DNA of 64,000 nt. Origin: Bradyrhizobium cajani (lineage in GTDB: Bacteria > Pseudomonadota > Alphaproteobacteria > Rhizobiales > Xanthobacteraceae). The DNA lies in contig NZ_WQNE01000026.1 of the NCBI RefSeq assembly GCF_009759665.1, forward strand, positions 63,686-127,685. Direction: 5' to 3'. Shown here piece after piece: positions 27,673 to 36,569 of the stretch. The position numbers were made by a program, and so were the translations under genes. The notes below the pieces were generated by a model, which ran no database searches, was not told the origin of the DNA, and was given only the letters and a program-made list of their open reading frames with translations. Every line of letters begins with the position of its first letter. Positions within the stretch are counted from its first letter, which is position 1.

Positions 27673-27830
27673 GTCGTCCCTGCCTAGTGCGCAATTGCGC
27701 ACGGAGGCGCAGGGACCCATACCGCGTGATCTCTCGAGGAGTGTTGGTCGTCGTACCGATGTGGATGTCACGTCAAGTCTTCGTCAAATTCCTCCCTGGG
27801 GTTATAGGTCCCTGCGTTCGCAGGGACGAC
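27673..27830. repeat. dispersed palindromic repeat, family B
   Basis: About 158 bp with outer arms GTCGTCCCTGC and GCAGGGACGAC and an inner inverted pair (GCAGGGACC / GGTCCCTGC). It sits inside the transporter operon between the receptor and tctB genes, where its hairpins could attenuate or stabilise segments of the transcript. Confidence 0.85.
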
Positions 27831-27897
27831 ACCGAGTGCTTGCGAAAGACGCGTGCGCCTTAGCCGGCGATTGTTCGACACCGGAGCGGAGCTGCCC

Positions 27898-28380
27898 ATG
27901 ATCTCCCGCCGCGCTCTTGAACTTGCGACCGCCGTCCTCACCGGCGGCTTTGGCGTAGCCGTCATCGTCTCCAGCCTCGACAACGGCATCGGCTGGTCGA
28001 GCGCGGGGGTAGAGGCCGGCACGTTTCCGTTCCTGACCGGCATCATCATCGTGCTCGGGAGCCTCTACAATCTGGCGCGGGGCGTGCTGCCGGCCCCGAC
28101 ACTGGCAAGCGTTCCCATCGCGATCACGCCGATCGAGCTGCGCCGGCTTGCCGGCCTGTTCGTGCCGGCCGCGCTCTTCGTTGCCGCGATCCCGCTGGCC
28201 GGGATGTACGTCGCATCGGCACTGTATGTCTTCGCGGTGCTGGCGATCCCAAAACATCAATCCGTGCCGCGTGCGCTGGCCATGGCGGCGGCAACGGCAC
28301 TTGCGCTCTACGTCGTGTTCGAGCGCATGTTCCAGGTGAGCTTGCCGCACGGCGCGCTCGCTGCCGCCCTCGGGTTCTGA
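27898..28380 (+). CDS. TTT-system small membrane subunit (TctB family)
   Basis: Four hydrophobic helices in 160 aa, the size and pattern of TctB. The N-terminus reads MISRRALELATAVLTGGFGV, with a GVEAGTFPFLTG segment (the common GAGxFP motif) near residue 38. It forms the membrane translocator with the large TctA encoded 11 bp downstream. ATG 27898 follows GGAGCGGAG; upstream in-frame codons fall next to repeat B and are not expected to be coding. Confidence 0.88.
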   Translation: MISRRALELATAVLTGGFGVAVIVSSLDNGIGWSSAGVEAGTFPFLTGIIIVLGSLYNLARGVLPAPTLASVPIAITPIELRRLAGLFVPAALFVAAIPLAGMYVASALYVFAVLAIPKHQSVPRALAMAAATALALYVVFERMFQVSLPHGALAAALGF

Positions 28381-28391
28381 CGGAGAGGCCG

Positions 28392-29930
28392 ATGGACAAT
28401 CTCCAGGAGCTTCTGCACGGCTTCACCATCGCGGTCACCGTGCCGCATCTGGTGCTGATGGTGGTCGGCGTGCTGCTCGGTATCCTCGTCGGCGTGCTGC
28501 CGGGGCTGGGTGCGCCCAACGGGGTATCGCTGCTGCTGCCGCTCACCTTCGGCATGCAGCCGGTCTCGGCGATCATCCTGCTGTCCAGCATGTATTGGGG
28601 CGCGCTATTCGGCGGCTCCGTGACCTCGATCCTGTTCAACATTCCCGGCGAGCCGTCGTCGGTGGCGACCACCTTCGACGGCTATCCGATGGCGCGCGAC
28701 GGCCGGCCGACCACGGCGCTCGCCACCGCCTTCGGCTCGGCCGCCTTCGGCGCGCTGGTCGGCGTCATCCTGATCACTTTCCTCGCATCCTGGGTTGCGC
28801 AGGTCGCGCTCGCCTTCGGGCCGCCGGAATATTTCGCGGTGTATTTCCTGGCCTTTGCGAGCTTCGTCGGCATGGGCGGCGCGGCACCGATCAAGACCGT
28901 CGTGGCGCTGGCGATCGGCTTCGCCATCGCCGCGATCGGCATCGACACGGTGTCCGGCAGCGTCCGCCTCACCATGGGCGTCGACGAACTCGTCAAGGGC
29001 GTGAGCTTCGTCGTGGCGGTGATGGGCCTGTTCGGCATCGGCGAGCTTCTGGTCGCGGTCGAAGAGGAGTTTCATGCCCGCGCGGTCTCCTCGAAGATCG
29101 ATTGGCGTGAGGTGTTTCGCGCGGTCGGCCGCCTGCCGCGGCATGGCGTTGCGCTGCTGCGCAGCGCCGCGATCGGTTGCTGGATGGGGATCACGCCGGG
29201 CGGCCCGACCGCGGCATCCTTCATGAGCTATGGCATCGCCCGCCGCTTCTCGCGCCGCGGTCGATATTTTGGCACGGGCGAGGTCGAAGGCATCATCTCG
29301 CCTGAGACCGCCGATCATGCCGCCGGCACCAGCGCGCTGCTACCGATGCTCTCGCTCGGCATTCCCGGCTCGGCCACCGCGGCCGTGATGATGGGCGGGC
29401 TGATGATCTGGGGCCTCAATCCGGGGCCGATGCTGTTCGTCGATCAGAAAGACTTTGTCTGGGGCCTGATCGCCTCGATGTATGTCGGCAACATCGTCGC
29501 CGTCGCGCTGGTGCTGCTGACCGTGCCGGTCTTTGCGGCCCTGATGCGGATTCCCTTCGTGGTGATCGCACCGCTGATCGTGATCATCTGCGTCGTCGGC
29601 GCCTATTCGGTGTCGAACTCCTATCTCGACGTGGTCATGATGCTCGGCTTCGGGATCGTCGGCTATCTCTTCAAGAAGCTATTCTATCCGCTGGCACCGC
29701 TGGTGCTCGCGATCGTCATCGGCGACAAGGCCGAGGATGCCTTCCGGCAATCGATGCTGATGTCCAAGGGATCGCTCGGCATTTTCTTTGCGAACAAGCT
29801 CGTCACATGCCTGATCGTGGCCGGCATCGCGCTCTTGCTGCTGCCACTCGCGCTGCAGCTCGCGCGCCTCTGGCGCAAACCCGCGTCCCCCGCGACCGAC
29901 ACGACAAGCCAGGAGAAGGTGATCATATGA
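28392..29930 (+). CDS. TTT-system large membrane subunit (TctA family)
   Basis: Polytopic transporter subunit of 512 aa with about 11-12 helices. The duplicated family motifs are visible: VGVLPGLGAPNGVSLLLPLTF near residue 38 and MGITPGGPTAASFMSYGIAR near 263. SLGIPGSATAAVMMGGLMI and NPGPMLF are also present. It is driven by an ion gradient and takes its ligand from the Bug protein. Its stop overlaps the start of the PdxA-like gene (ATGA), tying that enzyme to the transport operon. Confidence 0.93.
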   Translation: MDNLQELLHGFTIAVTVPHLVLMVVGVLLGILVGVLPGLGAPNGVSLLLPLTFGMQPVSAIILLSSMYWGALFGGSVTSILFNIPGEPSSVATTFDGYPMARDGRPTTALATAFGSAAFGALVGVILITFLASWVAQVALAFGPPEYFAVYFLAFASFVGMGGAAPIKTVVALAIGFAIAAIGIDTVSGSVRLTMGVDELVKGVSFVVAVMGLFGIGELLVAVEEEFHARAVSSKIDWREVFRAVGRLPRHGVALLRSAAIGCWMGITPGGPTAASFMSYGIARRFSRRGRYFGTGEVEGIISPETADHAAGTSALLPMLSLGIPGSATAAVMMGGLMIWGLNPGPMLFVDQKDFVWGLIASMYVGNIVAVALVLLTVPVFAALMRIPFVVIAPLIVIICVVGAYSVSNSYLDVVMMLGFGIVGYLFKKLFYPLAPLVLAIVIGDKAEDAFRQSMLMSKGSLGIFFANKLVTCLIVAGIALLLLPLALQLARLWRKPASPATDTTSQEKVII

Positions 29931-30934
29931 CCGCAAAGCCGCTGATTGCATTGGCAATGGGAGATCCCGCCGGCATCAGCCCGGAGCTGACGGCGAAGCT
30001 GGTGATACAGCACGACATCCGCGCCCGCAGCCGGCTCGTCGTCATTGGCGACCGCCGCATCTTCGACGAGGGCGCGCGCATTGCCGGCATCGCGCCGGAG
30101 CTGACGACGGTGCAGCAGGGGGCTGACCTTCGTGCGGCCGAGGGCGAGACGCTGTTCGTCGATCTCGGCCATCTCGATCCCGCCGAAGTCGAGCGGGGAA
30201 CTGCGAGCCTTGCCGGCGGCAGGTTTGCGCTTGCCAACTACAAGCGCGCCCTCGAGCTCGGTCGCGACGGTCGTGTCGACGCCGTCTGCTTCACCCCCTT
30301 CAACAAGCAGGCGATGCGGCTCGCCCGCGCCGAGTATGACGACGAGATCGCGTTCTCGGCCGAGGTGGTCGGTCTCAAGACCGCGGCGAGCGAGTTCAAC
30401 GTTCTGGACCGGCTCTGGAACGCACGCGTCACCTCGCACATCCCGCTCAAGGATGTCGCGGCAAAGCTCTCCGGCGAACGCATCCACCGCGCGCTCAAGC
30501 TCACAGACGCCTGCATGCGCAATGCCGGCTTCGTACGGCCGCGGATTGCGGTCGCCGGATTGAATCCGCACGCCGGCGACGGCGGCAATTTCGGCCGGGA
30601 GGAGATCGATGTCATCGCGCCCGTGGTTGCGGCCGGGCAGGGCGAGGGCATCGCCGCCGAGGGTCCGTTTCCCGCAGACACGGTGTTCCTGCGCGCCAAG
30701 AACGGCGCCTTCGACGCTGTGCTGACGATGTACCACGATCAGGGCCAGATCGCGATGAAGCTGATGGGTTTTGATCGCGGCGTCACGTTGCTCGGCGGCT
30801 TCCCATTCCCGATTTGCACGCCCGCGCACGGCACGGCTTACGACATCGCAGGGCAAGGCATCGCGTCCGTGGGCGCGAGCCGTGCTGCGCTGCTGCTGGC
30901 CGCGGAGATGGCGGCGCGGCGTGGGGCGATCTAG
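29927..30934 (+). CDS. PdxA-family dehydrogenase (probably catabolic paralogue)
   Basis: NAD-dependent oxidative decarboxylase of the 4-hydroxythreonine-4-phosphate dehydrogenase family, 335 aa. It has the N-terminal LAMGDPAGISPEL and three metal-binding histidine regions: TSHIPLKDV (near residue 168), NPHAGDGGNFG (near 210) and YHDQGQIAMK (near 268). Location in a transporter/CoA-transferase operon, away from pdxJ or ksgA, suggests a PdxA2-like role in acid-sugar phosphate catabolism rather than vitamin B6 synthesis. However, the DUF1537 kinase that usually accompanies PdxA2 is missing. Confidence 0.85.
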   Translation: MTAKPLIALAMGDPAGISPELTAKLVIQHDIRARSRLVVIGDRRIFDEGARIAGIAPELTTVQQGADLRAAEGETLFVDLGHLDPAEVERGTASLAGGRFALANYKRALELGRDGRVDAVCFTPFNKQAMRLARAEYDDEIAFSAEVVGLKTAASEFNVLDRLWNARVTSHIPLKDVAAKLSGERIHRALKLTDACMRNAGFVRPRIAVAGLNPHAGDGGNFGREEIDVIAPVVAAGQGEGIAAEGPFPADTVFLRAKNGAFDAVLTMYHDQGQIAMKLMGFDRGVTLLGGFPFPICTPAHGTAYDIAGQGIASVGASRAALLLAAEMAARRGAI

Positions 30935-32034
30935 ACCGGCCCGTGCGATCCCGGCGGGATCATGTAGAGCGTCATCGCGAAAATCGCATAGATGAAGAGC
31001 AGGAGAGCACCGATGAACCAGGCCGATCGGCCGCTGTTGGTGATGAAGCACGTCACCACGGTCGCGATCATCACCATGGTCACGGCTCCGGGCCAGAATT
31101 GAAGGTCCATGGGGTGCGGCCCGACCAGATAGCTCAGCAGCACGAGGACCGGCGCGACGAACAGGGCGATCTGCGATGCGCTTCCGAGCGCGATGCTGAC
31201 GCTGAGGTCGAGCCGGTTGCGACGAGCCGCGGAGAACGCCACCGCCATCTCGGCCGCCGCGCCGACCAGCGCCACGACGATGAAGCCGACGAAGGCCGGG
31301 CTCATGCCCAGCGTTTCGGCGGCCTTCTGCACCGATTCCACGAAAATCTCGCTGACGAGCGCGACGAGCACGGTCACGCCCAGCAGTGTTGGTAGAGCGA
31401 TCCCGATCGGCAGCACCGGCCCGGCCGCCTCGCCATGATTGACGCTGGCGAACAACTCCTTGTGCGTCTTCAGCGAGAACAGCAGGCTGAGGCCATAGGC
31501 CGCCATCAAGAGGATCGCCAGGGCCACGCTCAGTCGTTGCACCGCGATCTCACCTCCGGCGAAGTCGAGATCGGCGATGGCGGAGGGCGAAAGCAGCGCG
31601 ATGGTCGCCATCAGCAGCAATGCGGAATAGAGCCTGCCGCCGGCCCGGTTGTACTCTTGGGTCGGATACCTCAATCCGCCCAGGAGCAAGGATGCGCCCA
31701 GCATGAACAGCGAGTTGGTGACGATGGCGCCCGCGATGGAGGCCTTCACCAGCATGTATTCACCGGCCTGGAGAGCAGCGATCGCGATGATGAGTTCGGT
31801 CAAATTGCCGAGCGTGGCATTCATCAGCCCGCCAACCGCATCCCCGGTCTTCTCGGCGATGGCCTCCGTTGCATGGCTGAGCAGGCTCGCCAGTGGAATG
31901 ATGGCAACCACGGCCAGCACAAACAGCAGCGTGTGGGCGTGCGGCATCATCTGCTCGAGGATGATCACCACCGGGACGAAGACCAGAAGCCAGAGCAAGG
32001 GTGTGTGCCGGATTTCCTTGAGCAGCAGATTCAT
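30931..32034 (-). CDS. calcium/proton antiporter (CaCA superfamily, ChaA/Cax-like)
   Basis: Inner-membrane cation exchanger of 367 aa with 11 or so helices in two inverted halves. The alpha-repeat motifs are seen at GLMNATLGNLTELIIAIAAL (near residue 70) and in the second half at PAFVGFIVVALVGAAAEMAV (near 245), each with its conserved acidic residue. Export of Ca2+, or Na+/K+, against protons at high pH is the known role. Its stop overlaps the end of the convergent PdxA-like gene by 4 bp, so antisense transcription there is likely. Confidence 0.92.
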   Translation of the reverse strand: MNLLLKEIRHTPLLWLLVFVPVVIILEQMMPHAHTLLFVLAVVAIIPLASLLSHATEAIAEKTGDAVGGLMNATLGNLTELIIAIAALQAGEYMLVKASIAGAIVTNSLFMLGASLLLGGLRYPTQEYNRAGGRLYSALLLMATIALLSPSAIADLDFAGGEIAVQRLSVALAILLMAAYGLSLLFSLKTHKELFASVNHGEAAGPVLPIGIALPTLLGVTVLVALVSEIFVESVQKAAETLGMSPAFVGFIVVALVGAAAEMAVAFSAARRNRLDLSVSIALGSASQIALFVAPVLVLLSYLVGPHPMDLQFWPGAVTMVMIATVVTCFITNSGRSAWFIGALLLFIYAIFAMTLYMIPPGSHGPV

Positions 32035-32292
32035 GCGCCGTCCTCGTCCTCTGCGGGAAAGTTCGAGGCTGAGGCGAGGGCGGGGGGCGAGGGTTGATCT
32101 AGCTCAACGGTTGGTTCCGGCTGGAAGCCCGGCGGACTCGCACCTGATCGGCCCGGGCGGCACATGCGCTACGTCGTCGTCGAGAAGGATTGCAAGCCCA
32201 GGCTGCGTCTCAGACAGGTACGTCGGTCGCGTTCGTGGGGCCCGGGATGATGCGAGCGCTTCGATGCGGCAAAGCCGCCTGTTGATCCGGCG

Positions 32293-32709
32293 TTACTTCG
32301 CGATCGGCGTCACCAGCTCCTTGTCTGCTGTATCCAGGACGAAGACGGCCAGCAGCTTCGCAGGCTCGCTATCGCTGGCATTCGCACTGATGGCGTGGCG
32401 GTCGCCGGGCTTTTCGAAAAAATTCTCTCCTTTGCGATAGACCTTGGCGGGCTCGTCATTGACCTGGCTGCGGATCGCTCCTTCCAGGATGGTTGCATAG
32501 ATGAATGCGGAGCGCGGATGCATGTGGGCCGGAGAGGAACCACCGGGACCGTACTCGACCAGCACGCCCTTCATGCTCTTGCCGGGGACATTGGGCAGCG
32601 CCTGGTCGAACACGACCGTCACCTTGGCCATGGGGGCTGCCGTCTCGGCTGCATGGGCGGTCAGGACAGATGCGGCATAGACCGCCGCTGCGATCAGCAA
32701 TCTGCGCAT
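32293..32709 (-). CDS. exported cupin domain protein
   Basis: This 138-aa protein has a Sec signal peptide (LLIAAAVYAASVLTAHA, cleavage near residue 20) and a single cupin barrel. The metal-binding motif appears as GPGGSSPAHMHPRSAFIYATILEG (motif 1; quoted part HMHPRSAFIY) and KPGDRHAIS (motif 2). It is a likely periplasmic metal-binding protein of unknown substrate. It is followed by a strand-matched NmrA-like gene upstream; a related exported cupin lies at 43067-43570. Confidence 0.85.
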   Translation of the reverse strand: MRRLLIAAAVYAASVLTAHAAETAAPMAKVTVVFDQALPNVPGKSMKGVLVEYGPGGSSPAHMHPRSAFIYATILEGAIRSQVNDEPAKVYRKGENFFEKPGDRHAISANASDSEPAKLLAVFVLDTADKELVTPIAK

Positions 32710-32755
32710 GGGATTTCCTTCATTGCCGTTTCCATTGTGATTGCAGGACGGAGCC

Positions 32756-33499
32756 TCAGAGGTTCGCGAGCCACGTTGCGAGCGGCGTTTTTCCGAGCCG
32801 CGCCTCGCCGAGCGGGTTCAGCGATGTGTCGTCAATGGGGGCGCCGTAATAGGGCGCCTTCGGGTCTCCCACCACCGGACGGGTGTCGCCGGACGCCTTC
32901 AGGCGGCGCACGATGAATTCATTGAAGGGGGCTTTCTCAGGTCCCGCGATGTCGATCGTGCCGTTGAGGGGCTGGCCTGTCGCGACCTCCGCGAGGCGAT
33001 CAGCCACGTCCTCGGCCGCGATCGGTTGAAACAAGGCCGAGGGAACGACGATCTTTCCTTCGGTCACGGCCGTTTCGGCAATGGCGCCAAGGAATTCGAA
33101 GAACTGGGTGGCACGCACGATCGAGTAGGGGACCGATGCGGACTTGATGATGGTTTCCTGGGCGAGCTTGGCACGAAAATACGCGTTGTCGGGCGACCGT
33201 TCGGTCCCCACGATCGAGAGCGCAACGTGATGCGTCACGCCCGCTGCCGCCTCCGTCGCGACCAGGTTCTTGCTCGAGCGCTGGAAGAAATCGAGCACGG
33301 CGGCGGGCTCCCAGGACGGCGCGTTGGCAACGTCGACGACGACGTCTGCGCCGGTCAGCGCGGCAAGGAGGCCTTCGCCGGTCACGGCGTTCACGCCCGA
33401 TTTCGGTGAGGCTGCGACGGCCTCGTGGCCTTGCTGCTTGAGCTTCGCCACGAGCTTCGATCCGATCAATCCGGTCCCACCGATCACGACGATCTTCAT
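32756..33499 (-). CDS. NmrA/atypical SDR NAD(P)-binding protein
   Basis: Rossmann-fold protein of 247 aa opening with MKIVVIGGTGLIGSKLVAKL, the atypical-SDR dinucleotide motif. Downstream, VDVANAPSW, HHVALSIVGTERSPDNAYFRAK and YSIVRATQFFEF match the NmrA/HSCARG-like quinone-oxidoreductase branch. It may be a redox sensor or reductase. ATG 33499 was selected; a longer frame exists, but its extra arginine-rich codons look like noncoding DNA. The exported cupin gene lies 46 bp downstream, probably in the same transcript. Confidence 0.87.
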   Translation of the reverse strand: MKIVVIGGTGLIGSKLVAKLKQQGHEAVAASPKSGVNAVTGEGLLAALTGADVVVDVANAPSWEPAAVLDFFQRSSKNLVATEAAAGVTHHVALSIVGTERSPDNAYFRAKLAQETIIKSASVPYSIVRATQFFEFLGAIAETAVTEGKIVVPSALFQPIAAEDVADRLAEVATGQPLNGTIDIAGPEKAPFNEFIVRRLKASGDTRPVVGDPKAPYYGAPIDDTSLNPLGEARLGKTPLATWLANL

Positions 33500-33743
33500 G
33501 GTATGTCTCCTCGGCATTCTGCGAACGCGAGATGATCGAGACCAACCGCTGTTCGCGCTCTCGCGTCTACGAAAGCGGCGCGATGGGAGTCTTATCCGGG
33601 CAATGGGGCAAGCTCTTGCCTGTAACCGGCCTGCCTTGCCGAAAAATGCTCCATAGCGAGCCGCTGCAGTCTGGAATATTGGGTAAGGGCTCATTCCCTT
33701 GTGGTCGGAGCGCGCGGCGGTATCGCTTCCGTGCGCGCGCCGG

Positions 33744-35033
33744 TCAATTCAGGGCCAATCGAGAACCGCCGATGCGGAGATACTCGGCCAGAAACTGGTC
33801 ATTCGGCAAATGACCGTCGCCATTGCGTGAATACTCTGTCTTCAAGCCATTGAGGAAGAACATTTCATGCGCGCGTTCGTGCTTGGCCTCGATGGGGCCG
33901 CGTGGCTCCAGCGCGAACAGCCCGTGGACGTGTCCGGCCACGGTTTCCGACACATTGATCCGGCCTGCAACTCCGAACGCTTCCATGAACCATGCGGTAT
34001 TGACTGCATCGCCCCAGATGTCGAAGGTCATCCTGCGGAGGCCGACAACGCCCGAAATGACGGGCCCGGTATGGATGCCGATGCGCAGTTGCGGGCCATG
34101 CTCTCCGACCGCTTCGTATTGCGCCTTCAGGCGATCGAGCTTGGCGCGCATCTCCAGCGCCGCCAGGCAAACATCGATCGAGTGTCGCCGGTCGGGCGAT
34201 AGCACGCCGGCCACCGCCATGTAGGCGTCGCCCATGGTCTTGACCTTCTCCAGACCATACCGGGCACCGATTTCGTCCAGGGCCGAGAAATACGCATCGA
34301 GGAGATTGATGAGCCGGGCCGGCTCGGTTCGTTCGGCCAGCAGCGTAAAGCCCTGGATATCCGCGAACAGGATGGTTGCCGACCGGGTGTATCTCGGCTG
34401 AACCCTGCCGCTGCGCCTGAGTTCGTCGGCGATCGGCGCCGGCAGGACATTGCGCAGCAGGGATTCGGCGCGCGCACGCTCGGCGGCGGCCTCCAATCGT
34501 GCCTGCTCGAGTTCCCTGATGGTCTGGCCGTACTCGAGCAGCTTGCGGCGGAGCTCCAGTTGCGCCAGCACCTGATGCGACAGCATTCGCAGCGCTTCCG
34601 TCTGCTCGAAGGAGAGCTCCCGCGGCTCGAAGTCCATCACACAGAGCGTTCCGAGTGCGTAGCCTTCATCGGTGATCAGCGGCATGCCGCAATAGAACCG
34701 GCAGGATGGTCTTCGCGCGACCATCGGACTGTTCTGAAATCGCGGATCCTGTTTCAGGTCGGGAATGACGAGCAGTTCGGTGCCGCAAATCGTCGTCGTG
34801 CAGACAGCGCTCTCGCGTGGCGCGTCGGTGACGTCGGCCGGCAGACCATATCTCGCCTTGAGCCAGCGCCGGTCGTCATCGATGAAGCTGATATAGGAAA
34901 CCGGACAGCCGCAGAGTTGCGCCGCAAGCTCGGTGATCTCGTCGTAAGCGGCTTCCGGCGCACTGTCGATGATCTCGAGCGCGCGCAGGGCGGCGAGCCG
35001 TTCTGATTCGTTTGCGGGCGCCGGTGAGGGCAT
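33744..35033 (-). CDS. GAF-domain class III adenylate/guanylate cyclase
   Basis: This 429-aa soluble signalling enzyme has an N-terminal GAF domain (about 20-165; ALRALEIIDSAPEAAYDEIT, with PRESAVCTTTI and LPLITDEG-type features). A short coiled coil (LELRRKLLEYGQTIRELEQ) leads to a class III cyclase domain (about 215-400). Metal-binding Asp residues are visible in LFADIQGFTLLAE and KTMGDAYMAVAGV, and the transition-state region in FDIWGDAVNTA. The Lys in KTMGD favours ATP and cAMP. The ligand of the GAF domain is unknown. The start at ATG 35033 avoids an arginine-rich upstream extension. Confidence 0.9.
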   Translation of the reverse strand: MPSPAPANESERLAALRALEIIDSAPEAAYDEITELAAQLCGCPVSYISFIDDDRRWLKARYGLPADVTDAPRESAVCTTTICGTELLVIPDLKQDPRFQNSPMVARRPSCRFYCGMPLITDEGYALGTLCVMDFEPRELSFEQTEALRMLSHQVLAQLELRRKLLEYGQTIRELEQARLEAAAERARAESLLRNVLPAPIADELRRSGRVQPRYTRSATILFADIQGFTLLAERTEPARLINLLDAYFSALDEIGARYGLEKVKTMGDAYMAVAGVLSPDRRHSIDVCLAALEMRAKLDRLKAQYEAVGEHGPQLRIGIHTGPVISGVVGLRRMTFDIWGDAVNTAWFMEAFGVAGRINVSETVAGHVHGLFALEPRGPIEAKHERAHEMFFLNGLKTEYSRNGDGHLPNDQFLAEYLRIGGSRLALN

Positions 35034-35233
35034 GCTGGTCTCCGCGGAGGAGATCCTGAAACGGGCGTCCCGCTTCCTGGAAGATAAGCGGGTGCACCAT
35101 CCGTTCATTTGGGAAGCGCTGGAGGCGCGACAAGTCCTGTTTGCTGCCAGGAACAAGGCCGGTTCCACCGACGCGCGGGCAATCGAAGCTCAACGTCGTG
35201 CCTGGAACATCCTGGTGGCGGCCAGTTCGACCC

Positions 35234-36310
35234 TCAGACCCCGCAGACGATCACGCCGTACCAGCCCAGCCCCCGGTAGGTCTCATAGCCCGGCGTCGCG
35301 TGAAAGGCGACCATCGTGCCTGTGCGGTCGTGATAGAAGCCGGAGCGCTGGCCGTTCAGCGAGATCGAGATGCGCTCGCTCAAAATGCCCTGGCCGTCGG
35401 AGGCTGCGATCACGCGAAAGTTCGAGTCGACCAGCAGCACGCGGGCCTTGTCGCTGTCGCCGATGCGTACGCCCTGGACGATGGCGCGGGCCTGCGGCTC
35501 CCAGTCGAAATGGATGGCGAGCACGCCGATCGGCGCGCCGTTGGCCTGGCCGCCGGCGCGGACGCTGGCGCAATAGGTCGCGACCTGCGCATTGCCGAGC
35601 AGCGGCTGGTTCTCGACGTCACCGGCGACGTAGTCGTCACCGGAGCGCAATCCCTTCGCCTCGCGAAACCATTTGGTATGGGCGACGTTCTGGCCGACGA
35701 CACGGAAGCGGTCGGCACGGCCGTTGGCGATGACGTTGCCGTCGAGGTCGCAGAGCCAGAGGTCGAGATAGACGGTGTAGGCGCCGAGGATGACGCCGAG
35801 CCGCTGCGAGGCATACGTGACCGCCGCCGCGGCAGGCGAGGCCGCGCAATCGACCACGGCGGAATCGGTGGCCCACCAGCGCACGTCGCAGGTGCGCTCA
35901 TAGAGGTTGCGGTCGATCAGCTCGACGGCATTGAGCGACAGGTCGACCATGCGCTCGCCGCGCGAGCGCTGGCTCATCCGGTCGATCGAGGCGACGAGAT
36001 CTCCGGTCCGCTTGGTCAGCTGTGTCTCGAGCTCGCGGGCGATGGTCTCGACCTGCTGGCCGACGCCACGCACCTCCTGCGCCACCACCGCAAAGCCTGC
36101 GCCTTGTGCGCCGGCGCGCGAGCTCTCGATCAGCGCGTTCAGCGCCAGCATCTTCATCTGGTTGGTGATCTGCTGGATCGCCTTGGTCTTGTCGACGGCG
36201 ATCTGGTTGACCTCCGCAGTGAGGCGGTTGATCAGCGCGGAGATGTCGGAATCATCATCGGCGGGTTCGGCGGCGATCGGCTTGGCTTTCAGACCCAGCG
36301 CAGCAGACAT
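35234..36310 (-). CDS. soluble chemotaxis-transducer-like protein with C-terminal Cache-type sensor
   Basis: This 358-aa protein has no membrane segment. The N-terminal third contains a methyl-accepting-protein hairpin tip, ALNALIESSRAGAQGAGFAV followed by VAQEVR (about residues 55-80), which contacts CheA/CheW in this family. The C-terminal two thirds look like a Cache/PAS-like sensor (WLCDLDGNVIANGRADRF, VLLVDSNFRVIAASD, FYHDRTGTMVAFHAT). The domain order is the reverse of classical receptors and the signalling part is short. No che genes are adjacent. ATG 36310 with a nearby purine-rich stretch was chosen. Confidence 0.82.
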   Translation of the reverse strand: MSAALGLKAKPIAAEPADDDSDISALINRLTAEVNQIAVDKTKAIQQITNQMKMLALNALIESSRAGAQGAGFAVVAQEVRGVGQQVETIARELETQLTKRTGDLVASIDRMSQRSRGERMVDLSLNAVELIDRNLYERTCDVRWWATDSAVVDCAASPAAAAVTYASQRLGVILGAYTVYLDLWLCDLDGNVIANGRADRFRVVGQNVAHTKWFREAKGLRSGDDYVAGDVENQPLLGNAQVATYCASVRAGGQANGAPIGVLAIHFDWEPQARAIVQGVRIGDSDKARVLLVDSNFRVIAASDGQGILSERISISLNGQRSGFYHDRTGTMVAFHATPGYETYRGLGWYGVIVCGV

Positions 36311-36569
36311 CGGGGAGCTTCCCTTGGCAATGAGGTCTGATCTGCAATGAACCCAGAACAAAAATTACAGATCGAATACGAGTCTTTTTCGAGGATTCCA
36401 CCTAACGCCTGCTTAATTTGCTGTTTCGCGGAATGCCTAAATGATAGTCAGTGCGCGCGGTAAAAGCGGCAATCCACCGCTTTGTACGGCGCGGACGTTG
36501 CAAATCTCTGGGGATTCCGGGTCAATCGTTCCGCCGCCCGACCCGGGTTCCTCAAGCCAATCGCCATTC

